Positions 17,301 through 26,838 of a stretch of 64,000 bases of DNA are shown here, in pieces. The stretch is from NCBI RefSeq assembly GCF_000429425.1, contig NZ_AUBV01000009.1, positions 1 to 64,000 of the forward strand. Reading direction: 5' to 3'. Under the pieces are notes generated by a model. The model saw nothing but the letters and a program-made list of their open reading frames with translations. It was not told where the DNA came from and did not search any database. Every line of letters begins with the position of its first letter. The first letter of the stretch is position 1. The position numbers were made by a program, and so were the translations under genes. This stretch comes from Algoriphagus mannitolivorans DSM 15301. GTDB lineage: Bacteria > Bacteroidota > Bacteroidia > Cytophagales > Cyclobacteriaceae.

Positions 17301-17381
17301 CATGTTTTGGAAGAGATCAACGTTAGCCCTAACGTTTGGTACTTTACCAAAATCAGAAATAAAGAGAAAAACGAAGCGTAA
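14301..17381 (+). CDS. actB: Alternative Complex III subunit ActB (molybdopterin-like and Fe-S)
   Basis: 1026 residues fusing a molybdopterin-oxidoreductase-like domain (without obvious Mo ligands in ACIII) to a four-cluster ferredoxin domain. A twin-arginine motif SRRDFLK (43-49) is followed by a lipobox-like LAAC (C63), so the protein is probably Tat-exported and lipidated. Fe-S cysteine motifs run from C769 (CIGCGACTVAC), through C836 (CQQCNNAPCETVC) and C868 (CIGTRYCANNC), to CSMC and CAVAC near 930-960. It takes electrons from the quinol site on ActC. Part of the act operon. Confidence 0.95.
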   Translation: MKENKKTYWKGLEQLSNDPEFVKHADREFPELPTTLNEEGSASRRDFLKLMGFSLAAASLAACETPIRKAIPYVNKPVDINPSIPNYYASTFASGGDYAAVVVKTREGRPIKIDGNELSPINKGKVNAIVEASVLSLYDKQRLTGPMVGGAKSDWKTVDEQVKSKLASAGSVKVVSNTILSPSTEKAIQEMGAAFGGVEVITYDPISNYGITKANETYYGKAVIPSYHFDKAKTIVSFGADFLGTWISPIEFAGAYAKTRKITKEKPEMSRHYQFESNLSMTGANADYRTPIKASQSGLAVLALYNAIASKAGAATVSAPKVEIAHLTQAANDLWAAKGAALVVSGSNDPNVQVVINAINELLGSNGTTIDYSTPVFFRKGDDAKMNQFIGDLKAGRVGAVIFYNCNPVYDHARGAEVAEGIAKAKVSIATNGTLDETASLVQIVAPDHHFLESWNDFQPKLGHYSLSQPTISPLFDTRQAQDSFLTWAGSTSNYYDFLQANWNSTLYGVAGNGDSFQEFWDKALYNGVVSVESSAGTVSPVGDLASAAAEVAKSYKADNAGAELVIYSKVGMSNGTFANNPWLQEMPDPITKVTWDNYLTVSQAWASENGVTMVEENTQKAQITVNGKSLIVPILIQPGQANGTFGLALGYGRTKAGRVADGVGVNAYELVDSSKGFVNFDITAGVEVVATGDSYKIARTQTHQTFMGRENVIQEATLAEYKTDASAGRYKPEIYKDGEFVKPSKISLWKGHQYSQHHWGLAIDMNSCIGCGACTVACQVENNVAVVGKQEVINRREMAWIRIDRYYSSDAPADDLRGMEKASENPEVTFQPMMCQQCNNAPCETVCPVAATTHSSEGLNQMTYNRCIGTRYCANNCPYKVRRFNWFKYHDNKDFAAVNVAQNDDLGKMVLNPDVTVRVRGVMEKCSMCVQRIQAGKLAAKREKRKVQDGEINVACAVACPTDALVFGDMNDPNSKVSQMLKIEETTSALKEVGEERAYHVLEEINVSPNVWYFTKIRNKEKNEA

Positions 17382-17398
17382 TCATAATTTTATAAACT

Positions 17399-18763
17399 AT
17401 GCAGGTTACATCATCTGTACGTAAGCCGTTAGTTACAGGAGGAAAGACCTACCATGACGTGACGCATGATATTGCCCGTCATGTGGAAAATAAGCCTACC
17501 AAGGCTTGGTTTCTTGCCTTCCTTGCCTCGGCGGGTACTTTGGGATTAGGATTCATAGCTATCGCTGCGACCCTCTGGGAAGGGATCGGTATGTGGGGGC
17601 TAAACAAAACTGTAGGTTGGGCTTGGGATATCACCAACTTCGTATGGTGGGTAGGTATCGGTCACGCCGGTACACTGATCTCAGCGGTTTTGTTGCTTTT
17701 CAGACAGAAATGGAGAACCTCCATTAACCGTGCAGCAGAAGCGATGACCATCTTCGCGGTTATTTGTGCGGCGATGTTCCCGATTATCCACATGGGTCGT
17801 CCTTGGTTGGGTGCTTATTGGGCTCTTCCACTGCCAAATACCTTCGGATCTCTTTGGGTAAACTTCAACTCACCGCTTCTTTGGGACGTTTTCGCAATCT
17901 CTACCTATTTCTCTGTTTCCTTGGTCTTCTGGTATATCGGTTTGATTCCGGATTTCGCTACGATCAGAGATAGAGCAACCGGTTTGAGAAAAACTATTTA
18001 TGGTGCGCTTTCTTTCGGATGGGATGGAGCAGCTAAGACTTGGATGCGTTACGAATCAGTATCCTTGATTCTCGCAGGTTTGGCTACTCCGTTGGTACTT
18101 TCTGTACACACCATTGTATCCTTTGACTTTGCTACTTCTGTAATTCCAGGATGGCATACCACGATCTTCCCTCCATACTTCGTTGCGGGTGCGATTTTCT
18201 CCGGATTCGCGATGGTATTGACCTTGATGATCATTACCAGAAAAGTGTACAAACTGGAAGATTACATCACGATGGAACACATCGAGTTGATGAATATTGT
18301 AATCATCATCACCGGTTCTATTGTAGGTATTGCCTATATCACCGAATTCTTTATCGCTTGGTACTCTGGAGTAGAAGCAGAACAATATGCCTTTATTAAC
18401 AGAGCAACTGGTCCTTACTGGTGGGCTTACTGGTCTATGATGACCTGTAACGTAATCTCTCCACAGCTTTTCTGGTTCAAAAAAATCAGAACTTCCATCG
18501 TAGCTACCTTCATTCTTTCTTTGGTAGTAAACATAGGGATGTGGTTTGAGCGATTTGTGATCATTGTAACCTCTCTTCACAGAGATTTCTTGCCATCTTC
18601 TTGGGCGATGTTCTACCCAACCCTTTCAGACGTTGGAGTTTACGTATTCACCTTTGGATTATTCTTCACCTGTTTCTTCCTTTTTGCGAAGTTCTTCCCA
18701 GTGATCAACATGGCTGAAGTTAAATCTGTATTGAAGTCTTCATCTGATAAAGTGAGCAAATAA
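17399..18763 (+). CDS. actC: Alternative Complex III subunit ActC (NrfD-like, quinol site)
   Basis: 454 residues, with about ten TM helices and strong NrfD/PsrC similarity. Features include [13 protein letters not shown] and [11 protein letters not shown], the conserved His/Arg/Trp-bearing segments near the quinol pocket. ActC is the inner-membrane subunit that oxidises menaquinol and docks ActB. It starts 17 bp after actB and is followed 2 bp later by actD. Confidence 0.94.
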   Translation: MQVTSSVRKPLVTGGKTYHDVTHDIARHVENKPTKAWFLAFLASAGTLGLGFIAIAATLWEGIGMWGLNKTVGWAWDITNFVWWVGIGHAGTLISAVLLLFRQKWRTSINRAAEAMTIFAVICAAMFPIIHMGRPWLGAYWALPLPNTFGSLWVNFNSPLLWDVFAISTYFSVSLVFWYIGLIPDFATIRDRATGLRKTIYGALSFGWDGAAKTWMRYESVSLILAGLATPLVLSVHTIVSFDFATSVIPGWHTTIFPPYFVAGAIFSGFAMVLTLMIITRKVYKLEDYITMEHIELMNIVIIITGSIVGIAYITEFFIAWYSGVEAEQYAFINRATGPYWWAYWSMMTCNVISPQLFWFKKIRTSIVATFILSLVVNIGMWFERFVIIVTSLHRDFLPSSWAMFYPTLSDVGVYVFTFGLFFTCFFLFAKFFPVINMAEVKSVLKSSSDKVSK

Positions 18764-18765
18764 TT

Positions 18766-19296
18766 ATGGAAAGAGATACACATTTCATTTTGGGAGTTTA
18801 CGACGATGAGGACGTATTGCTCCACGCAGTTACTGAAGTAAGAAACAGCGGAGTAAAAATCCATGAAGTTTACTCACCTTATCCGGTTCATGGCTTAGAG
18901 CATGCTCTGGGTTACAGAAGATCCAGATTGCCAATTGCTGCTTTCCTCTTTGGTCTATTAGGAACAAGTTTGGCGATCACCATGCAGGTATATATGCTCG
19001 GGATTGATTGGCCAATGATCATCGGTGGTAAAAATTACCTTGCCTATCCTGATTTTGTTCCGGTATCTTTTGAGCTGACAGTTTTGTTGGCTGCTTTCGG
19101 AATGGTTGGTGTGTTTATGGTTAGTTCTAATCTGAAACCATGGGCTCTACCTAGGATTTTCGATGCCAGAAGTACAGACGACAAGCACATTATGGCGATC
19201 GATATTGCAAACAACAGTGCGTTGGAACAGGAGAAAATCAAAGAGATTTTGAAGTCTTCTGGAGCTACTGAAGTGAATAACAAAAGTTTTGAATAG
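18766..19296 (+). CDS. actD: Alternative Complex III subunit ActD (DUF3341)
   Basis: 176 residues. The N-terminal soluble part carries ILGVYDDEDVLLHAVTEVR and HEVYSPYPVHGLEHALG, a DUF3341 hallmark, followed by two TM helices (about 57-80 and 98-120) and a C-terminal cytoplasmic tail. ActD is a small structural membrane subunit of ACIII. The reading frame starts 2 bp after actC, indicating coupled translation. Confidence 0.92.
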   Translation: MERDTHFILGVYDDEDVLLHAVTEVRNSGVKIHEVYSPYPVHGLEHALGYRRSRLPIAAFLFGLLGTSLAITMQVYMLGIDWPMIIGGKNYLAYPDFVPVSFELTVLLAAFGMVGVFMVSSNLKPWALPRIFDARSTDDKHIMAIDIANNSALEQEKIKEILKSSGATEVNNKSFE

Positions 19297-19309
19297 AAAT
19301 AACGGATAT

Positions 19310-20002
19310 ATGAAAATTGCTAATGCATTAGTATTCGTAGGTTCTGCACTTGCCATCTCCTTTTTGGTGGGGTGTAAAGCAAACGGAGATAATCCTGGCC
19401 TTGAATATGCGCCTCAGATGTATCATTCTGTTGCTTATGAGCCTTTGACTCAAATCCAAAATGAAGGAGAAGGTTCTTGGCTTTCCACTCGGGAAGACGG
19501 AAAAGGAGAATTCTTCAACTCCAACATGAACAACCCACATGAGATGAACATGAGGGAGCCGGTAGAAAACACTGTTCCAAGAACAAAAGGAGGCTATCTT
19601 CCTTACAGGCTAAAAGCTTTTGAACTGGAGCAGGCTGCTTTGGTGAAAAACCCAGTTGAATCTTCTGAGGCAGTTCTTGCCGATGGAGAAAGACTTTACC
19701 TTCAGTATTGTAATGCTTGCCATGGTACCAAAGGTATGGGTGATGGTAAAGCAGGAGAAGTTGTAGGTGGTGTGGCTAACCTGACTGGTGGCGCATACAT
19801 CAACCTTCCAGAAGGTCATATTTTCCATGTCATTACCAAAGGAAAAGGTAGAATGGGAGCTCACGGTTCTCAAATCCCTGCTGAAAGCAGATGGAAAATT
19901 GTTCACTATGTCAAACAAGTTATCCAAGGTCAATCTGCAGCAGCTGCTCCGGCACCTGTGGCTGACAGCACCGCGGTAGCACAAGTAACCCCAGCTAACT
20001 AA
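19310..20002 (+). CDS. actE: Alternative Complex III subunit ActE (monohaem cytochrome c lipoprotein)
   Basis: 230 residues from ATG 19310. This start is preferred over an upstream in-frame TTG at 19289 because it gives a clean lipoprotein signal peptide (MKIANALVFVGSALAISFLV then GC, lipid Cys22). One CxxCH haem motif, CNACH at C134, lies in a class I cytochrome c domain (residues about 115-210) with Met-rich YxGRMGAHGSQIP. A Pro/Ala tail closes it. It passes electrons from ActA to the oxidase. Confidence 0.92.
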   Translation: MKIANALVFVGSALAISFLVGCKANGDNPGLEYAPQMYHSVAYEPLTQIQNEGEGSWLSTREDGKGEFFNSNMNNPHEMNMREPVENTVPRTKGGYLPYRLKAFELEQAALVKNPVESSEAVLADGERLYLQYCNACHGTKGMGDGKAGEVVGGVANLTGGAYINLPEGHIFHVITKGKGRMGAHGSQIPAESRWKIVHYVKQVIQGQSAAAAPAPVADSTAVAQVTPAN

Positions 20003-20004
20003 TC

Positions 20005-21300
20005 ATGGCTCATCACGGCGAACAACATTATAATTTGGATCAGCGGTTTGATTTTACAGCCGCTACCAAGAAATCCATCATGACTGTATTGGTCATCGGT
20101 GCGATTCTTCTAGGAATTGGTATTGTCCTTGCGATGACTGGAGGCCACCATGAGGAGGCTGGAGAAGCAGGTGGACATGCGTTTCATTGGTATGAAAGAT
20201 TGTATGCCAATCTTTGGATCAACAACGTATTCTTCACAGGTATTGCAATCGTAGGGGTATTTTTCTTTGCAATCCAGTTTGCTGCTCAGGCAGGATGGTC
20301 TGCTCCACTATTGAGAGTAATGCTTTCTTTTGGTAACTGGTTACCAATTGCAGGTATCCTGATGATTGCTACTTTCTTCCTAGCTAATCACGACCTCTTC
20401 CACTGGACACATTCTTATCTTTTTGATAAAAATGATCCTCAATATGATTCCATCATTGACGGAAAAGGAGCTTTCTTCTACTGGCCAATGGAAAAGGGTA
20501 CTTTCCCAATTTTCTACATTGCCAGAATGGTCCTTTTCTTTGGATTCTGGGTATTCTTCTTCAATAAGTTCAAGAAGATCTCAGCACAGGAAGATCAATT
20601 GGGAGGAAGCTCTCATTGGTTTAAAATGAGAAGTTGGTCAGCGTATTTCCTAGTTTTCTTTGCAGTTTCTTCTTCAATTTCTGCTTGGGACTGGGTAATG
20701 TCAATTGATACTCACTGGTTCTCTACCTTGTTTGGGTGGTATGTGTTTGCTTCTTGGTTTGTATCTGGTCTTTCTGCTATCACCCTTTTGACCATCTTCC
20801 TTAAGGGCAGAGGTTATTTGGAAATGGTTAACGAAAACCACGTGCATGACTTGGGTAAGTTTGTTTTCGGATTTTCTATCTTCTGGACATACTTGTGGTT
20901 CTCTCAGTTTTTGTTGATCTATTATGCCAACATTCCGGAGGAAACTGTTTATTACATCGAAAGATTGTCCAGCGATGTTTATGGAGGGTTCATTTTTGTT
21001 AACATTATTCTAAACTTCTTCCTACCCTTCTTAGTTTTGATGACAAGAGATTCCAAAAGACACGGGGTATTCTTGAAGGTTGTTTGCTCTATCTTGTTGG
21101 TAGGTCACTGGATTGACTTCTTCTTGATGGTGCAGCCAGGAACTTTGGGTCACAATGGAGGTATCGGATTTATGGAAGTAGGTTTGTTCTTAGTTTATGG
21201 TTCTGCGGTGGCGTTGGTTGTTTTGGGAGGTTTGGCTAAGAAAAACCTGATCGCGAAAAATCACCCGATGCTTGACGAAAGTTATCATCATCACATTTAA
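20005..21300 (+). CDS. actF: Alternative Complex III subunit ActF
   Basis: 431 residues, polytopic, NrfD/PsrC-type second membrane subunit. A His-rich loop follows TM1 (GGHHEEAGEAGGHAFHWYERLYANLW), and further segments include LANHDLFHWTHSYLF and WDWVMSIDTHWFSTLFGWYVF, typical of ActF. In ACIII this subunit is the structural partner of ActC. It lies 2 bp after actE and 24 bp before ctaC. Confidence 0.93.
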   Translation: MAHHGEQHYNLDQRFDFTAATKKSIMTVLVIGAILLGIGIVLAMTGGHHEEAGEAGGHAFHWYERLYANLWINNVFFTGIAIVGVFFFAIQFAAQAGWSAPLLRVMLSFGNWLPIAGILMIATFFLANHDLFHWTHSYLFDKNDPQYDSIIDGKGAFFYWPMEKGTFPIFYIARMVLFFGFWVFFFNKFKKISAQEDQLGGSSHWFKMRSWSAYFLVFFAVSSSISAWDWVMSIDTHWFSTLFGWYVFASWFVSGLSAITLLTIFLKGRGYLEMVNENHVHDLGKFVFGFSIFWTYLWFSQFLLIYYANIPEETVYYIERLSSDVYGGFIFVNIILNFFLPFLVLMTRDSKRHGVFLKVVCSILLVGHWIDFFLMVQPGTLGHNGGIGFMEVGLFLVYGSAVALVVLGGLAKKNLIAKNHPMLDESYHHHI

Positions 21301-21324
21301 TTAATTATCCGAAAAAAATAAGAT

Positions 21325-22362
21325 ATGTACGGATTTCTGATTGGAGTAGGGGTATTGTTGTTACTATCCATTATCTGGATGGTATACAGAATTCAGACCT
21401 TGGTGTCTGTAGTGAAAGGCTCAGACAAGAAAATTGTAACTGGTAGTAACAAAATCAATGCGATTCTATTTGTATTGTTCTTGTTGGGATTTGGGTTTTT
21501 GATGTTCTGGTATTCTATCAAAGAATTTGGGAACTATCAACTTCCTATTGCTTCTGAACATGGAGTCGTGACTGATAAGTTATTTTGGGTCACCATGGCA
21601 GTGACAGGAGTAGTGTTCTTGATCACTCACGTGCTTTTGTTTGTTTTCCCATACAAATACCAGTATAGAGAGGATAGAAAAGCTTCTTTTTATCCAGACA
21701 ACAACAAATTGGAGGTTATTTGGACTGCTGTGCCAGGTGTGGTTTTGGCAGTACTAGTAATCACTGGTTGGATGGCATGGTCTGATATCACAGCACCTGC
21801 TCCTGAAAAAGCCCATGTGGTAGAAATCATGGGATACCAGTTTGCTTGGGAAGTAAGATATCCAGGTAAGGACAACGTTTTGGGTGATTATGATTATCGT
21901 TTGATCACTGCATCCAACTCTCACGGGGTTGACTTTACTGACAAAAATGCTTTGGATGATTTTCCATCTCCAAAGGTGGTAATTCCTAAAGGCGAGCCTG
22001 TTTTGTTTAAAATTAGAGCAAGAGATGTATTGCACTCTGTTTTCGCTCCTCATATGAGATTGAAAATGGATGCTGTTCCTGGCATGCCAACTCGTTTCTG
22101 GTTTGTTCCTACCAAGACAACCGCTGAAATGAGAATTGAATTGAATGATCCTGAATTTGAATATGAAATCGCTTGTACAGAAATCTGTGGGCGTGGGCAC
22201 TTCTCAATGAAGAAGGTGATAGAAGTGGTAGAGCCTGAGGCATACCAAAAGTGGTTGGCGGAGCAAAAATCTTTCATTCAGCAAAATCCTGCTTTGGCAG
22301 AGAATCTTCCAGCTGAGATGAAGGAACTTGCAGAAATTCAATTGAGCGAAAGTAAAAAATAA
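21325..22362 (+). CDS. ctaC: Cytochrome c oxidase subunit II (CuA)
   Basis: 345 residues. Three N-terminal TM helices (about 3-22, 46-66, 88-112) and one at 137-153 precede a cupredoxin domain. The CuA site is CTEICGRGHFSM with C284, C288, H292 and M295, plus the upstream His in VLHSVFAPHMRLK. No fused cytochrome c domain, in keeping with electron delivery from ActE. Second part of the respiratory operon. Confidence 0.95.
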   Translation: MYGFLIGVGVLLLLSIIWMVYRIQTLVSVVKGSDKKIVTGSNKINAILFVLFLLGFGFLMFWYSIKEFGNYQLPIASEHGVVTDKLFWVTMAVTGVVFLITHVLLFVFPYKYQYREDRKASFYPDNNKLEVIWTAVPGVVLAVLVITGWMAWSDITAPAPEKAHVVEIMGYQFAWEVRYPGKDNVLGDYDYRLITASNSHGVDFTDKNALDDFPSPKVVIPKGEPVLFKIRARDVLHSVFAPHMRLKMDAVPGMPTRFWFVPTKTTAEMRIELNDPEFEYEIACTEICGRGHFSMKKVIEVVEPEAYQKWLAEQKSFIQQNPALAENLPAEMKELAEIQLSESKK

Positions 22363-22373
22363 ATTTAAAGGTT

Positions 22374-24260
22374 ATGGCTACAGCATCTGTTGCACATCAC
22401 GACGCGGCGCATCATGATCACCATGAGCACGAGCATCATGATAACTTTATAACAAAATATATCTTCACCCAGGATCACAAGATGATCGGTAAGCAGTTTT
22501 TGGTTACCGGTATTTTCTGGGCTTTGATTGGAGGTTTTCTTTCTATCCTATTCCGATTGCAGCTAGGATTCCCGGATATGAATCTGGAGTTTCTTAGACC
22601 TTTGCTAGGCGGTTGGATTGATGAAGGTGGAAAACTGGATCCTACTTTCTATTTAGCATTGGTGACCATGCACGGTACCATCATGGTATTCTTCGTGTTG
22701 ACTGCCGGCTTGAGTGGAACGTTCTCCAACTTCCTGATTCCTCTTCAAATCGGTGCCAGAGATATGGCATCCGGTTTTATGAACATGCTTTCTTACTGGT
22801 TCTTCTTCTTGTCCAGTGTGGTCATGTTTATTTCCTTATTCATTAAAACTGGTCCAGCAGGTGGCGGTTGGGTAGTGTATCCTCCTCTTTCTGCTTTGGA
22901 GCAAGCAATTCCTGGTTCAGGTCTGGGGATGACCTTATGGTTAGTTGCAATGACTTTCTTCATTGCTTCCTCCTTGTTGGGTGGTATCAATTACATCACA
23001 ACAGTAATCAACTTGAGAACCAAGGGTATGTCTTTCTCTAGACTACCTTTGACTATCTGGGCATTCTTCCTAACCGCTGTAATCGGTTTGTTGTCTTTCC
23101 CTGTTCTCTTTGCTGCTGCTTTGCTTTTGGTATTTGACAGAAGCTTTGGTACTTCATTCTATCTATCTGATATCTATGTAGCTGGTGAAGCATTGCCAAA
23201 CACTGGTGGTAGTCCAGTATTGTTCCAGCACTTATTCTGGTTCTTGGGCCACCCTGAAGTATATATCGTATTGCTCCCAGCTTTGGGTATTACTTCGGAA
23301 GTAATTGCTACTAACTCCAGAAAGCCAATCTTTGGTTACAAAGCGATGATCATTTCCATGTTGGGAATTACCATCCTTTCCTTCATCGTATGGGCTCACC
23401 ACATGTTCGTGTCTGGAATGAATCCATTCTTGGGATCTATCTTCATGTTCCTGACTTTGATCATTGCAGTACCTTCAGCGGTAAAAGTATTCAACTACCT
23501 GACTACACTTTGGAGAGGTAACTTGATCTTTACCCCGGGTATGCTTTTCTCCATCGGTTTGGTATCTTTCTTTATCTCCGGTGGTTTGACAGGTATTTTC
23601 TTGGGTAACTCTGCAATTGATATTCAGCTTCACGATACCTACTTCGTAGTAGCTCACTTCCACTTGGTAATGGGTTCTGCATCTTTCTTCGGTCTTTTGG
23701 CTGGTGTTTATCACTGGTTCCCTAAGATGTTTGGAAGAATGATGGACGCGAGATTGGGTTATATCCACTTCTGGTTGACATTTGTTGGGGTTTACTTGGT
23801 ATTCTTCCCAATGCATTACATCGGTATTGCTGGATTCCCTAGAAGATACTATTCTTGGACAAACTTCGAGTTTTCTAACATGTACACGGATTTGAACATG
23901 TTTGTGTCTGTAGCTGCGATCGTAACGTTCTCTGCTCAGTTTATCTTCTTGTTCAACTTCTTCTACAGCATGTACAGAGGAAGAAAAGCAACTCAAAACC
24001 CATGGAGATCTACCACTTTGGAATGGACTACTCCAATTGAACCAGGACATGGTAACTGGCCAGGTGAGATTCCAACTGTTTATCGTTGGCCTTATGATTA
24101 TTCTAAGCCAGGTGCTGCAGAAGATTTCATTCCTCAAACTGTACCTCTTTCTCAAACTCCAGAGTCTAACCTTCCTCATGAGCAGGAGCAGGTGAAACTT
24201 GAGCTTGAAATCATGAAAGAAGAAGAAGAGGTGCTGGTTGCAAATGAATCCAAACACTAA
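22374..24260 (+). CDS. ctaD: Cytochrome c oxidase subunit I (haem a, haem a3-CuB)
   Basis: 628 residues with the full subunit I core. FLGHPEVYIVLLPALGI carries the CuB His and the cross-linked Tyr; HHMFVSGMNP and HDTYFVVAHFHLVMG carry the CuB and haem ligands. An unusual His-rich N-terminal tail (residues about 8-22, HHDAAHHDHHEHEHHD) precedes TM1 and is not part of the catalytic core. The last 50 residues are a hydrophilic extension. The stop overlaps the start of ctaA by 17 bp. Confidence 0.97.
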   Translation: MATASVAHHDAAHHDHHEHEHHDNFITKYIFTQDHKMIGKQFLVTGIFWALIGGFLSILFRLQLGFPDMNLEFLRPLLGGWIDEGGKLDPTFYLALVTMHGTIMVFFVLTAGLSGTFSNFLIPLQIGARDMASGFMNMLSYWFFFLSSVVMFISLFIKTGPAGGGWVVYPPLSALEQAIPGSGLGMTLWLVAMTFFIASSLLGGINYITTVINLRTKGMSFSRLPLTIWAFFLTAVIGLLSFPVLFAAALLLVFDRSFGTSFYLSDIYVAGEALPNTGGSPVLFQHLFWFLGHPEVYIVLLPALGITSEVIATNSRKPIFGYKAMIISMLGITILSFIVWAHHMFVSGMNPFLGSIFMFLTLIIAVPSAVKVFNYLTTLWRGNLIFTPGMLFSIGLVSFFISGGLTGIFLGNSAIDIQLHDTYFVVAHFHLVMGSASFFGLLAGVYHWFPKMFGRMMDARLGYIHFWLTFVGVYLVFFPMHYIGIAGFPRRYYSWTNFEFSNMYTDLNMFVSVAAIVTFSAQFIFLFNFFYSMYRGRKATQNPWRSTTLEWTTPIEPGHGNWPGEIPTVYRWPYDYSKPGAAEDFIPQTVPLSQTPESNLPHEQEQVKLELEIMKEEEEVLVANESKH

Positions 24261-25320
24261 TCATCTTATAAACAGCTTCCGCCGGACGTCATTTATGACG
24301 GTGGTAGCTGTTTATTTTCTCATTTTGGTCGGAGGCATTGTCCGTAGTACCGGTTCTGGTATGGGATGTCCTGACTGGCCAAAGTGCTTTGGAAGTATTG
24401 TGCCTCCAACTAGTGTGGATCAGCTTCCTGAGAATTATCAAGAAATCTATCTGAATATCAGACTTGCTAAAAACGAAAGGTTTGTAGCACTACTTGAAAA
24501 ATTAGGATTTACAGAGACTGCTCAGCGCATTGCCAATGATAAGTCTATCCTAGTAGAGGAGGAGTTCAATGCTGTAAAAACTTGGATTGAATACATCAAT
24601 CGGCTAATCGGAGTGGTGATTGGTTTATTTATTTTATTGACTGTTTGGAAATCTTTCAAGCTTTGGACAATTGATAAATGGATCCCAATCAATTCCCTTT
24701 TTGCGCTGGTTTTGGTATTGTTTACAGGTTGGATCGGTTCCATTGTTGTCTCTACCAATCTTCTGGCATGGATGATTACCTTCCATATGTTATTAGCTTT
24801 GGCTTTGGTAGGAGTGTTGTTATATGTTAACCATAGGGCTCAAAGGCTTCAGCCAAGTCAGGGTGTAGCTGTAGATGTTCCGACAAAAGTTCAGTTGATG
24901 CTGATTATAGGAACGGTATTGATGCTGGTTCAGGTGGTTCTTGGCACTCAAGTTCGGGAAGAAATTGACCGGATATCCTTCGCGCTGGGAGACTTATTGA
25001 GAGAAGAATGGATCGAAAGGTCAGGAGTGGTATTTCTTATACACAGATCTTTCTCTCTGGCCATACTTGGAGTGCATTTGATCTACTTCCTTTGGGCATT
25101 TAAATATGCGGCTAGGAAGTCCAAAGTTAGTCTTTGGAGTCAGGTGCTAATAGGTTTGGTTCTTCTGGAAATAGCGACAGGAATTGGGATGGCCTATTTT
25201 GGTATTCCCGCAATGCTTCAGCCCATTCATCTTTTGCTTGGGTCTCTAATCTTAGGAGTAGAGTTTGTCCTGATTCTTCAATTGAAGGATCATATTCAGT
25301 TTAAGTTAAACTCGGATTAA
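24244..25320 (+). CDS. ctaA: Haem A synthase (CtaA/COX15)
   Basis: 358 residues from ATG 24244, inside the end of ctaD; the in-frame TTG at 24238 is less likely. Typical N-terminus VGGIVRSTGSGMGCPDWPKCFG with the Cys pair, and eight TM helices with conserved His (EYINRLIGVVIG and FLIHRSFSLAILGVH). It oxidises the C8 methyl of haem O to make haem A for the adjacent oxidase. The next gene, ctaB, starts 1 bp after its stop. Confidence 0.93.
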   Translation: MNPNTNHLINSFRRTSFMTVVAVYFLILVGGIVRSTGSGMGCPDWPKCFGSIVPPTSVDQLPENYQEIYLNIRLAKNERFVALLEKLGFTETAQRIANDKSILVEEEFNAVKTWIEYINRLIGVVIGLFILLTVWKSFKLWTIDKWIPINSLFALVLVLFTGWIGSIVVSTNLLAWMITFHMLLALALVGVLLYVNHRAQRLQPSQGVAVDVPTKVQLMLIIGTVLMLVQVVLGTQVREEIDRISFALGDLLREEWIERSGVVFLIHRSFSLAILGVHLIYFLWAFKYAARKSKVSLWSQVLIGLVLLEIATGIGMAYFGIPAMLQPIHLLLGSLILGVEFVLILQLKDHIQFKLNSD

Positions 25321-25321
25321 A

Positions 25322-26227
25322 ATGAGGACAGTTAATGTAACTGACCATTCTATATCAACCTTTGTTCTGTCTAGGATCAAGGCGTATTCCGATCTGATTA
25401 AGGTTAGGCTTTCTGCCCTTGTGACCTTTTCTGCAGTATTCGGCTATATTCTTGGTGACCGTGGGATCAGCTTCGGCTGGACTGGTTTCCTGGGCTTAGC
25501 TTTGGGTGGTTTCCTTATTTCAGGCGCCTCCGGAGCTGCAAATGAAATCATGGAAAGGGATTTGGATAAGCTGATGAAGCGAACCCAAAACCGTCCACTT
25601 CCCCTACAAATCATTTCCCTGCAAGAAGCTTATTGGTTTACAGTATTGGTAGCCTTGATGGGGATCACGCTCCTTTGGATATTCACCAATCCTCTTACAA
25701 CCTGGCTTGGAATTTTGAGTATGGTCCTGTATGTGTTTGCATACACTCCTCTTAAAAAGGTTGGACCTATTGCAGTTTTCGTGGGAGCTATTCCTGGTGC
25801 AATGCCTCCTCTTTTGGGTTGGACAGCTGCCACAGGTGCGATTTCTCATGAGGCTCTTATAATCTTTGGAATTCAATTTATCTGGCAGTTTCCTCACTTC
25901 TGGGCCATCGCTTGGGTAAGTGATGAAGACTACAAAAGAGCAGGTTTTAAACTTCTTCCGAGTGGTGGAGGACAGGATTTGAATACTGCTATCCAAATTA
26001 TGATTTATACGCTTTTTCTCATTCCATTGGGACTGTTGCCTACTTATTTTGGCTTGACAGGCCTCAATTCTGGGATTGTAGCTACGATATGCGGAGTTTT
26101 GTTTTTGGCTCAAACTTTCTCCTTGATGAGAGACTGTTCCAGAAAATCCGCTTTGAAGATCATGTTTGGTTCCTTCCTTTACCTTCCAATTGTACAGATC
26201 GCTTACCTATTGGATAAAATGCCTTAA
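25322..26227 (+). CDS. ctaB: Protohaem IX farnesyltransferase (haem O synthase)
   Basis: 301 residues, UbiA superfamily. The first Asp-rich motif is NEIMERDLDKLMKRTQNRPL and the second is SDEDYKRAGFKLL; both bind the farnesyl diphosphate-Mg complex. Nine TM helices are expected. It makes haem O, substrate of the upstream CtaA. The gene is tightly packed between ctaA and a subunit III gene. Confidence 0.95.
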   Translation: MRTVNVTDHSISTFVLSRIKAYSDLIKVRLSALVTFSAVFGYILGDRGISFGWTGFLGLALGGFLISGASGAANEIMERDLDKLMKRTQNRPLPLQIISLQEAYWFTVLVALMGITLLWIFTNPLTTWLGILSMVLYVFAYTPLKKVGPIAVFVGAIPGAMPPLLGWTAATGAISHEALIIFGIQFIWQFPHFWAIAWVSDEDYKRAGFKLLPSGGGQDLNTAIQIMIYTLFLIPLGLLPTYFGLTGLNSGIVATICGVLFLAQTFSLMRDCSRKSALKIMFGSFLYLPIVQIAYLLDKMP

Positions 26228-26229
26228 TT

Positions 26230-26811
26230 ATGGAAAGAGAACTTAAGTACATTGATATTGTCGAGCAGCCGATCAGCATGCATCCAAAGAAATTTGCGCT
26301 TTGGTTGTTTATGGTCACTGTTGTCATGCTTTTCGCAGCATGGACATCTGCTTACATTGTCAGACAAGCTGAAGGAAACTGGCTGGAATACGACTTGCCG
26401 GAAATCTTCTGGTACACCTCTGGAGTGGTTGTTTTAAGTTCAGTCGTGCTTCAGTGGGCGTATTACTCTGCTAAGAAAGACAATTTGGTCAACCTGAGAA
26501 TAGGAATGGTGATTACCGTGGCACTTGGGATTGCGTTCCTAGTGGGACAGTGGTATAGCTGGGTTGCTTTGGTGGACAGAGAAGTGTTTTTTGTCGGAAA
26601 CCCGGCGGGCTCATTTCTCTATGTAATCACCGGAATGCATGCCCTGCACCTTATCAGCGGTTTATTATTTCTGATAATTGTGCTAATTTCGACCTTCCGT
26701 CTGAAGGTCCATTCCCAGTCAATGAACACGATGGAAATGGCCACCACGTATTGGCATTTCCTAGGAGGCCTTTGGCTATACTTATTTATGTTTTTGCTTT
26801 TGAATCATTAA
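26230..26811 (+). CDS. ctaE: Cytochrome c oxidase subunit III, short copy
   Basis: 193 residues with five TM helices: FALWLFMVTVVMLFAAWTSAYI, then FLYVITGMHALHLISG and TYWHFLGGLWLYLFMFLLL. The His in MHALH and YWHFL are family hallmarks. Shorter than the usual 7-TM subunit III; it lacks the first two helices. It starts 2 bp after ctaB. A second subunit III gene follows immediately. Confidence 0.9.
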   Translation: MERELKYIDIVEQPISMHPKKFALWLFMVTVVMLFAAWTSAYIVRQAEGNWLEYDLPEIFWYTSGVVVLSSVVLQWAYYSAKKDNLVNLRIGMVITVALGIAFLVGQWYSWVALVDREVFFVGNPAGSFLYVITGMHALHLISGLLFLIIVLISTFRLKVHSQSMNTMEMATTYWHFLGGLWLYLFMFLLLNH

Positions 26812-26838
26812 AATAAACCTGGTACAAACAATTAATCT

